Assembly (NCBI RefSeq): GCF_014489535.1
Contig: NZ_CP060783.1
Location: 3,080,501-3,144,500, forward strand
Source of the DNA: Diaphorobacter aerolatus
GTDB taxonomy: Bacteria; Pseudomonadota; Gammaproteobacteria; Burkholderiales; Burkholderiaceae_C
DNA: 64,000 bases
Reading direction: 5' to 3'
Part shown: positions 57,377 to 64,000 of the stretch, piece by piece
Layout: every line of letters starts with the position of its first letter
How positions within the stretch are numbered: position 1 is the first letter of the stretch
Position numbers and translations under genes: made by a program
The notes under the pieces: model-generated
What the model was told of the DNA's origin: nothing
The model's input: the letters and a program-made list of their open reading frames with translations, nothing else
Databases searched by the model: none

Positions 57377-58932
57377 GTGCGAACGTTGACTCTCACCAAT
57401 ACTATTTTTTGCCGTCGCGCGGTCCGTGCGTTGGCGGTTTGTCTCGTGGCGGTTTCTGCGCTCGCCGCGAGCGGCGGCGCGGCGTGGGCCGCGGGGCTGC
57501 CTTCTCTTGGAGATGGTCAGAATCTGACCACGCCCCAGGAGCGCAAGCTTGGTGACCGCATCATCCGGGAGCTTTACCGCGATCCTGACTATCTCGATGA
57601 TCCGGTGTTGACCGAGTACGTCAACCAGATTCTGGCATCGCTGATGAAGGCCTCGGAGGAGCGCGGCGAGCTGAGCGAGGAGCTCAAGGAGCGCTATGCC
57701 TGGCAGGTGCTGCTGGGACGTGACAAACAGGTGAACGCGTTTGCGCTGCCCGGTGGGTATTTTGGTGTGTATCTCGGGCTGATCTCGATTGTGTCGACGC
57801 GCGACGAGCTGGCGTCGGTGATGGCGCATGAGCTGAGCCATGTGACGCAGCGGCATATCGCGCGGCTGATGGCGCAGCAGGAAAAGATGACGCCGCTCAT
57901 GATCGGCTCGATGCTGCTGGGCGCGTTGGCGGCGAGTCGCAGTCCGGATGCGGCGGCGGCGATGATGATGGGCGGTCAGGCGGCCGTCGTGCAGAACCAG
58001 CTCAATTTTTCCCGCGACATGGAGCGCGAGGCGGATCGCATCGGTTTTGGATTGATGAAACCTGCCGGCTTCGCGGAGCAGGGTTTTGTCGGCATGTTCG
58101 ACAAGCTGCAGCAGGCCAATCGCATCAATGACAACGGCAGTTGGCCCTATCTGCGCAGTCACCCACTGACCACGCAGCGGATTGCCGACATGCACGCACG
58201 CATTGGCAAGGAGGGCGGCGCCGAGCCGCCGGCCGCGCTGGATCACGTGATGATGGTGGCGCGCGCGCGGGTGTTGACGCGGCCGGGCGTGGAGGTGCTG
58301 CGGCAGTACATCAACGAAACCAGGGATGTAGGGTTTGCCGACAAATCGGTGAATCGCCGGGTCGGTGGTCTGTACGCGGCGGCGTTGAGTGGGGTGCAAT
58401 TGCAGGACTATGTCCAGGCGCGCGATGCACTTGCCAGGCTCAGGCCGCTGGTGCAAGGAAATCCGGCCGCACAGCGCCAGGCGCAATTGTTGGCGGCGGA
58501 AATCGCGATGGCTTCGGGCCAGCCGGAAGACGCCTTGCGTGAATTGAATGCGGATGCGCAGCGCGTCACCACGAATGTCGGCCGCCCGAGTTGCTGGCGC
58601 GCACGCAGGTTTTGCTGCAATTGAAGCGCGGCGCGGAGATGACCGGCGCGCTTCAGACCTGGGTGGCGACGCATCCCAAGGATTCGGGCGCATGGCTGGC
58701 GCTGTCCCGGGTCTGGAACGAGCAGAACCAGCCATTGCGTGCGATCCGCGCCGAGGCCGAGGCGCAGATGGGGCACTATGACTATGCGGCGGCGCTGGAT
58801 CGCTTCAAGGCCGGACAGGATCTAGCGCGCAAGGGGGGCGGCGATTTTTACGACGCATCGATCATCGACACGCGTCTGCGCGAGGTGGAGTCACTTCTTA
58901 AGGAACAGACCGCCGATCGCAGCCTCAATTAG
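57377..58932 (+). CDS. M48 zinc metallopeptidase with TPR tail (BepA-like), frameshifted
   Basis: Periplasmic protease related to BepA/YfgC, which handles misassembled outer-membrane proteins such as LptD. Signal peptide ends AAWAAG; then LTTPQERKLGDRIIRELYRD, the zinc site VMAHELSHVTQRHIAR and the second metal ligand region FSRDMEREADRIGFGLM. The C-terminal TPR-like half breaks at about 58580 (a G missing before ELLARTQVLLQLKRG). About 518 residues. GTG 57377 is chosen after an ACGGAG site; TTG 57386 is possible. Confidence 0.85.
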
Positions 58933-59250
58933 CATGCCAAGCACCGAATAGATCAGCGAGCCGATCAGCGCAGCCGTAAAACCATGTACCTGGAAGCCGC
59001 TGCCAAGCAGCGAACCGGCGGCCCAGAACATCAGCGCGTTGATGACGAAGAGAAACAGACCAAGCGTGATCACTGTGACGGGCAGCGTGAGCAGCACGAG
59101 CACCGGTCGCACGATGATGTTGAGCAGGCCGATGACCGCGGCAGCGATCAGGGCGCTGGTGAAGCTGCGCACCTCGACGCCGCTGCTGTAGACATAGGCC
59201 ACAAAAAGAAGTGCTGCTGCGCTGAGCAGCCATTTGAGCAGGAGTTTCAT
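58891..59250 (-). CDS. Phage-holin-family/DUF360 membrane protein
   Basis: A 119-residue, four-helix membrane protein of the YvlD/DUF360 group (often labelled phage holin family). Sequence: MKLLLKWLLSAAALLFVAYV, ALIAAAVIGLLNIIVRPVLV, TVITLGLFLFVINALMFWAA, ending IEAAIGGLFLKK. It is chromosomal and not phage-linked. Its 3' end overlaps the convergent bepA-like gene by 42 bp. Confidence 0.88.
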   Translation of the reverse strand: MKLLLKWLLSAAALLFVAYVYSSGVEVRSFTSALIAAAVIGLLNIIVRPVLVLLTLPVTVITLGLFLFVINALMFWAAGSLLGSGFQVHGFTAALIGSLIYSVLGMLIEAAIGGLFLKK

Positions 59251-59335
59251 GGCCTTGGAGAATAGCACCACCGGCTCGTGATGGCCGGTGATGTTTCCGA
59301 GACGGATGACCCTGGATGACGCGAAGAAGTGGCGA

Positions 59336-59839
59336 TCACTCCACCGTGACAAACATCATGCACATCAGGCCCGCCAGCGTGCCGGGAAGCGCCCAGGTGC
59401 GGCCTGGTTTTTTGACCTTCACCGTTGGGGCTGCGGGCGCTGGTTGTTCGGCAACGGGATTGGGCACGTAGGCCTGTTGATGGGCCGCGCCTTCCTGCTT
59501 GGGGCGGCGCGCGTCCAGCAACTGCGCCTTGGCACCGTACTGCTGCTGAAGCTGCTCAAGCAATTCGGGCAGCGGTATTTTGGCGAGCACGGTGCTCACC
59601 TGGCCATTGCCGGACTCGAGCCACGGCAGCAGTTGTGCAAACAGCTTGTCGGCCCATTTGGCACGCCAGGATTCGCGCGCGCTATGGCTCACCCACTTGC
59701 TGATGCGATGGGTCATGCGCGGCGCGCACGCCACGAGCACCCAGTGCGTGGTCTGAGCGGATTCGCCTTGTTGCAGAGCGGGTTGCATGATTTGCCGCGC
59801 GTACTCGGCATCATCGACATACACGATCACGGTGTCCAT
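59336..59839 (-). CDS. Hypothetical protein with C-terminal membrane segment
   Basis: A 167-residue protein. The N-terminal half (MDTVIVYVDDAEYARQIMQP, THWVLVACAPRMTHRISKWV) looks like a universal-stress-like alpha/beta domain, a weak impression. A Pro/Ala linker leads to a hydrophobic end WALPGTLAGLMCMMFVTVE, possibly a tail anchor. I do not recognise the family. ATG 59839 is the only reasonable start. Confidence 0.65.
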   Translation of the reverse strand: MDTVIVYVDDAEYARQIMQPALQQGESAQTTHWVLVACAPRMTHRISKWVSHSARESWRAKWADKLFAQLLPWLESGNGQVSTVLAKIPLPELLEQLQQQYGAKAQLLDARRPKQEGAAHQQAYVPNPVAEQPAPAAPTVKVKKPGRTWALPGTLAGLMCMMFVTVE

Positions 59840-60057
59840 GAGTTGTCCTTGAAGTGGCTGCGTGGTTGTAAAAAAAGTTGTTGCTGATCCCGAAAGAAAC
59901 GACGCATCGCATGATGCGAATACAAGGCCGCTTTTGGGAGCAGTTGTGAATGCAATATACAGACGCATTCACCCATGAGGGACTATTTGCACCGCAGATC
60001 AGGGGATTGCCGACATGCCGTTCCCCTGCTTGCGCGCAACATGCGCAAACGCGCCGG

Positions 60058-60792
60058 TCAGTGCGCTGCGGGCGTGACGCCTGCGGCCCTGCGTCTGGCG
60101 AGCACGGCCTTGCCGATCAGCAGGACCAGCAGGGCACCGGCAACGCTGGCGGCGTAGCGGATGGTGTCGGTCTGCGGGATCTTGAACATCCACTGCCACT
60201 TGTCGGGGTTGGCGAACACGGGGTCGGTCACGAGCATGCCGCCCGCGATCCAGCCCAGCAGCATGCCGCCGGCGGTGATGATCATCGGGAAGCGTTCCAT
60301 CAGCTTGATGACCAACTGGCTGCCCCAGACGATGATCGGGATCGAGATCAACAGACCCAGCACGACCAACAGGAACGAATGCTCACCGGCGTTCTGCGCG
60401 GCGCCAGCAATGGCGATCACGTTGTCCACACTCATCACCAGATCGGCAACGATGATGGTCTTGATGGCGGCCAGCAGCCTGTCGCTTCCGGCGACGTCGC
60501 CGTGCCCTTCTTCATCGGGCGCAAGCAGCTTCACGCCGATCCACACCAGGAGGATCGCTCCAACGAACTTCAGGAAAGGTAGATTCAACAGCGTCATCGC
60601 GAATGCGATGAGGATCACCCGCAGGATGATGGCGCCGGCCGTGCCCCAGATGATGCCCTTGGCGCGCTGCGCAGGCGGCAGTCTGCGGCAGGCGAGCGCG
60701 ATCACCACTGCATTGTCGCCACCCAGCAGGATGTCGATGATGATGATCTGACCGAGCGCGACCCAGAATTCGGGCGAAGTCAAAAAGTCCAT
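60058..60792 (-). CDS. TerC-family membrane protein (second copy)
   Basis: Intact 244-residue TerC/Alx-type protein. Paired motifs LLGGDNAVVIALACRRLPPA and VADLVMSVDNVIAIAGAAQN; also WIGVKLLAPDEEGHGDVAG and LMERFPMIITAGGMLLGWIA. The C-terminus is longer than in the 46589 copy and includes an extra soluble stretch (TDPVFANPDKWQWMFKIPQT). A function in manganese or other metal export is likely by family. The 5' leader contains an inverted repeat (60840-60896). Confidence 0.92.
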   Translation of the reverse strand: MDFLTSPEFWVALGQIIIIDILLGGDNAVVIALACRRLPPAQRAKGIIWGTAGAIILRVILIAFAMTLLNLPFLKFVGAILLVWIGVKLLAPDEEGHGDVAGSDRLLAAIKTIIVADLVMSVDNVIAIAGAAQNAGEHSFLLVVLGLLISIPIIVWGSQLVIKLMERFPMIITAGGMLLGWIAGGMLVTDPVFANPDKWQWMFKIPQTDTIRYAASVAGALLVLLIGKAVLARRRAAGVTPAAH

Positions 60793-61331
60793 AAAGTCCT
60801 CAACGTCAATGTTCGAAGAGCGATGCGGTCCACCGCATGGTAGGACAAAGCTCCGGCTGATTGGATGCTGAACCGAACGAAGTGAACTTGTCCTACGCTG
60901 GGGCGCAATGCCATGGAGCGTAACGGAAAGAGCAGCCTTGATCAGCCCAACATGGGCCATCAAAGGTCTTGCTCAGCCAGGCTATTGACGTTGTATTTGG
61001 CCTGTGCCCGGGCTGCCGGAAGCTTGCGCTTCGTATTGACGACAGACCGATAAGCCCGGCGACAGGCGCACAACAAATCAGAATCGATCCCGTTGGTTGG
61101 CGTAGTGTCGGGTTGGGAGCTACTCCCCTTCAATCCGATGATTGGAACACAGTCGAAAAGGCACGCGCAAGGGGTGGTAAAAGTATCTTTGTGTTTCCCG
61201 GAAAATGAAATCGCCCTGCAACACGCCCACTGTAAGGCTTTGTTGCTATCCATTTTCTCTATCGAAAAGGCGTTGGTGATTTCCCTTGTGGGGGTCGTGG
61301 CGCTCGCCGCGACGTATCATCAACGCCCTCC
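60793..61331. other. Intergenic region with long-range inverted repeat, 539 bp
   Basis: GTAGGACAA (60840-60848) pairs with TTGTCCTAC (60888-60896) 50-95 nt upstream of the terC start; GCGGTCCACCGC is a second small hairpin. A 97-codon minus-strand frame at 60960-61253 exists, with Cys/Arg-rich composition and no recognisable domain; I do not call it a gene. Confidence 0.45.
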
Positions 61332-61744
61332 ATGCAGAGCACAGCAGCCATCCACATCACCGATATCGAGGCCGCCATCAACCATTGGCGCAGCCGTTCG
61401 CCTGTCGATCCGGGGGCATCGCTCGGGTGGAGTTGCTGGCGCTGGCCGAGGTCTACGCGCGCATGGTGTTCCAGCATCTCGATGAGATCGCCGAGAACGC
61501 CATGCCGCGTGTGGCCATGTCGGCTTGGCTTGACTGGTATGACACGACCATGGACACGCCCTGCATTGCGATCTGCTCCACAAGCCAGGGCGACGAGACC
61601 TGCAAGGGTTGCGGGCGCACTTTTGCCGAGGTGCAGAACTGGCTGGAACTCGACCCCGTGCATAAACGCGCGGTGTGGCGTCGCATCACCAACGAAGGCG
61701 TTGCGCTGCGGTTCACCCGCTACAAGGAGCGCGCCGGGGACTAA
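61332..61744 (+). CDS. DUF3717-DUF1289 protein, frameshifted
   Basis: About 137 residues after repair. The first part IHITDIEAAINHWRSRSPVD is DUF3717. A missing G near 61428 shifts to VELLALAEVYARMVFQHLDE. The C-terminal DUF1289 part has the cysteine pattern DTPCIAICSTSQGDETCKGC, which resembles a small metal or Fe-S binding motif. Function unknown; the two-domain form is frequent in Burkholderiales. Confidence 0.8.
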
Positions 61745-61787
61745 CGCCTGTTTACGCCATTGGCGCAACCGGCTATCGTGGTGCATC

Positions 61788-62102
61788 ATGCTGCGTTTAT
61801 TGACCGCCCCCGACATCGTTCAGGCTAGGATCTGGTGCGATCTGCTGTGCGAGGCGGGCTTTCCCGCAAGGCTGCTGCGCGAACATTTCGCGTCGGTGCA
61901 TGGCTTGATGCCACCCACGGAATGCAATCCCGAGATTTGGCTCGAACATGAGGAGCATACCGATGCCGCGCGCCAATTGCTTGAGGAACTGAAACATCTG
62001 CCGCAGCGTCGCTGGCAATGCCGTTGCGGTGAAACGGTCGAGGGCGGATTCGAGCAATGCTGGAGTTGCGGCGGTTTCATGCAGCTCGGGCAGGCGTTAT
62101 AG
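61788..62102 (+). CDS. DUF2007 protein with C-terminal zinc ribbon
   Basis: A 104-residue putative signal-transducing protein. The N-terminal ferredoxin-like DUF2007 region reads LTAPDIVQARIWCDLLCEAG and PEIWLEHEEHTDAARQLLEE. The tail WQCRCGETVEGGFEQCWSCG has four cysteines in CxC/CxxC pairs, a zinc-ribbon pattern. Role unknown. Confidence 0.78.
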   Translation: MLRLLTAPDIVQARIWCDLLCEAGFPARLLREHFASVHGLMPPTECNPEIWLEHEEHTDAARQLLEELKHLPQRRWQCRCGETVEGGFEQCWSCGGFMQLGQAL

Positions 62103-62128
62103 CGCAGCGGCGCTTCGCCACGCCGCTA

Positions 62129-62689
62129 TTACTTCCAGCGGATCGGCTCGAAATGGACGCTGCCCATCTGGCTGCTCAGCGTGAGACCGCCTTCCTGAAT
62201 CGTCGCCTGCAATTGCATGCTGCGCTCGGCCAGTTTTGCAAGCTCCTGCGAGGCCTCGGTCGGAATGCGCCAGACCTGCACCTTGTCGAGGCGCGAGAGC
62301 TTGTTCTCGATGCCTTTCCACCAGATTTCCGCCGCGTGATTGAACGGGTAGACGATGACGGCATCAGTCTTGCTGCAGGCCTTGGTGATGGGCTTGTCCT
62401 CGGGTTGGCCGACTTCGATCCACAAGCGTTTGCGGCCTGTGAAATCGGTGAGCGAGACATCGGGATCTTCCACATCCGACAATCCCGCGCCGAAGGCCAG
62501 CGTGCCGTCCCCGTTGCAGACAGCCTGCAATTGGTAGGCGTTAAGCGCGAGCGCCGCAAGCCGGACCATCATGCGTTCGTCGGTTTCGCTGGGATGGCGC
62601 GCAAGCGTCAGCGCATGGTCTGCGTAGTAGCTGTTGTCGATGTCGGCGACGGACAGATTGGCTTTGAAGATGGTGGATTTGAGCGCCAT
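62129..62689 (-). CDS. yaeQ: YaeQ-family protein
   Basis: A 186-residue protein of the YaeQ family, which has a PD-(D/E)XK nuclease-like fold. Start MALKSTIFKANLSVADIDNS; then HPSETDERMMVRLAALALNA, LWIEVGQPEDKPITKACSKT and VIVYPFNHAAEIWWKG. E. coli YaeQ was once linked to RfaH suppression; its molecular function is unsettled. Confidence 0.9.
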   Translation of the reverse strand: MALKSTIFKANLSVADIDNSYYADHALTLARHPSETDERMMVRLAALALNAYQLQAVCNGDGTLAFGAGLSDVEDPDVSLTDFTGRKRLWIEVGQPEDKPITKACSKTDAVIVYPFNHAAEIWWKGIENKLSRLDKVQVWRIPTEASQELAKLAERSMQLQATIQEGGLTLSSQMGSVHFEPIRWK

Positions 62690-62721
62690 GAATGGATACT
62701 GTTTCGCGGGACTGTCGGTGT

Positions 62722-63776
62722 CTAAGTGACCGCTGGTTGGGGGAGTCGCATGCGTTGGGGCTTGAGCGAAAGGGCGGGCTTCTCAATCCAGTGCCACGAC
62801 AGTGCTGCGAGCGTCAACGTGCTCATCAACGTGATGGCGAGGGCTACTGGAAACCCCAGTTGATTGGCCGAGGCCCACACGACGAGTTGCTGGACGGGAA
62901 ATGCGTAGATATAGAGGCCATATGAAAAATCGCCAAAGCGTCCTGCACGATGAAGAACCGGCGTACATGCGGTTCCCCAGACGACACCCAGCGCGGCAAT
63001 CATGAACATCAGCGCCTGGCTCTTGATGACCGACGGACCGAAGAAGTGCAGCACGGTGAAAGCGGCCACTAAAGCGATGGCGCTCAGGACGCGGCGGGAA
63101 CTCCAAAGATCGCTGAAACAGGCGAGTGTGGAGCCCAAAGCAAACATCAGACTGTATTGCAGTAGCGGTGACCATTCGGGCGATGGCTGTCCGGGGCTGG
63201 ACTGTAGCGCCAATGAAAGAAAGCGGCCAGCAAGAGAAACGCGAATGGCGCAAACCAGCGCGTGCGGGTCACCTGAAACACTCCCAGCACGGCCAGGCCA
63301 AGATAGCAGGTCACTTCCAGCGGAATGGTCCAAATTGGCCCGTTCACTCCATTGGGGAGGGGATTGGTTTCGAAAACGCCCGGAAGCACATATTTGGTTT
63401 GCAGCCAGAGGTTGGAGAAATAATCCCAGGTCACGGGGCTGCGCAAATATTGAGCGAGCGGCAAGGTGGTGGCCAAGGGTCCCAGAATCAGGGCGCAACC
63501 CAATACGGCAACACACAGGCCCGGCCAGATTCTCAGCACGCGGCGACGGGTAAAACGCAGCACATGAGGATCTGCAAGCCACGATCCGGTCACAAGATAC
63601 CCGCTGATCGCAAAGAACAACACCACGCCGACCGCCCCGGGCTCATTCCCGTTGAGAATGAGCGGGACTGGGCGCCCCATCACAGAGAACTGGTGACTCC
63701 AGATCACCAGTAGTGCGGCGACCAAGCGCAGCGCGTCAAAATTGTTGAAGCGATGATCCAGCGTGGTCGAGCTCAT
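62722..63776 (-). CDS. Acyltransferase 3 family membrane protein, frameshifted
   Basis: OafA/NodX-type O-acyltransferase, about 351 residues after repair, some ten helices. N-terminus FDALRLVAALLVIWSHQFSV (the His after helix 1 is catalytic in the family), then VGVVLFFAISGYLVTGSWLA and RVLRIWPGLCVAVLGC. Near 63195 a base is missing, after which LLQYSLMFALGSTLACFSDL and GLYIYAFPVQQLVVW continue. It probably acetylates a surface polysaccharide. Confidence 0.82.
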
Positions 63777-63796
63777 GCGGCAGCGAGCAGCATCAA

Positions 63797-64000
63797 TCAA
63801 ACGCGCCTGGCCAGTTCCGCTGCCTTGCCGGTGTAGCTGCCCGGCGTCATTGCCAGCAGGCGATCCTTGTCGGGCTGGGGAATGTCGAGCGAGCGGATCA
63901 GTGCATGCAGCGCCTCTGCGGTGACGGTCTTGCCGCGCGTGACTTCCTTGAGCTTTTCGTAGGCGCCGGCCACGCCGTAGCGGCGCATGACGGTCTGGAT
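63797..64000 (-). CDS. purB: Adenylosuccinate lyase, C-terminal part
   Basis: The last 67 codons of purB; the gene continues beyond the right edge. IQTVMRRYGVAGAYEKLKEV, TRGKTVTAEALHALIRSLDI and MTPGSYTGKAAELARRV match the end of beta-proteobacterial PurB. The enzyme acts twice in purine synthesis, releasing fumarate. Confidence 0.9.
   Translation of the reverse strand: MQTVMRRYGVAGAYEKLKEVTRGKTVTAEALHALIRSLDIPQPDKDRLLAMTPGSYTGKAAELARRV

Noticed and set aside
60793-60900. yybP-ykoY manganese riboswitch upstream of terC
   Set aside because: The location is right, but I cannot identify the conserved core, so only an inverted repeat is reported.
60960-61253. 97-codon minus-strand frame
   Set aside because: No ribosome site or recognisable domain; unusual Cys/Arg content; kept only as part of an intergenic note.

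Overview
The window looks like a Burkholderiales chromosome, most likely Comamonadaceae (Comamonas/Delftia-like). Supporting signs are high-GC housekeeping genes, a Bug/TctC-type solute receptor, a type 2 ArgC, gene blocks such as azlCD-fmt-lipoprotein-def-lysM-dprA and sucCD-terC, and a Tn4371-family ICE. The genus cannot be fixed from the sequence alone.

Layout. (1) 1-8.5 kb is accessory cargo: a MexEF-type RND efflux pair with a divergent TetR regulator and two palindromic operators, a Cys-rich metal permease co-oriented with an ISL3-family transposase, and a flavin-dependent catabolic remnant (5'-truncated LLM oxidoreductase, sugar-phosphate-isomerase-like protein, flavin reductase). (2) 8.6-22.7 kb is the left part of a Tn4371-family ICE. 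On the minus strand lie int, a DUF1016 nuclease, RadC and a DUF2958 protein. Further on come a DUF2285 regulator, an AlpA-like excisionase, RepA, three iterons and the tightly overlapping operon parA - ribbon-helix-helix protein - DUF2840 - traF - small ORF - relaxase. Between radC and the DUF2958 gene sits an AT-rich plus-strand cassette at 16.4-19.4 kb: XRE regulator, Dam-type DNA adenine methylase, four-helix membrane protein and DGQHR-domain protein. It is the best candidate here for an undescribed DNA-modification or defence system. (3) 23.1-49.3 kb is chromosomal backbone: ssb, an MFS transporter, uvrA, aldehyde dehydrogenase, pyrF, pgk, azlCD, fmt, def, lysM, dprA, argC, sucCD, terC, a PP2C phosphatase and an FHA protein. 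(4) 49.4-56.7 kb is an AT-rich type IV pilin locus: sigma-54 promoter, pilA, an O-antigen-ligase-like gene and tfpZ. Three IS elements break it up, one of them inserted exactly in the loop of the presumed pilA terminator. (5) 56.7-64 kb returns to backbone: moaC, a BepA-like protease, a DUF360/holin-like membrane protein, a second terC, DUF1289 and DUF2007 proteins, yaeQ, an acyltransferase and the end of purB.

A caution for any reader: at least sixteen genes, including normally indispensable ones (sucC, argC, moaC), carry net one- or two-base shifts, nearly all apparent single-base deletions in or next to homopolymers. This pattern points to sequencing error more than gene decay. I annotate such genes across the whole span and state where the frame changes.
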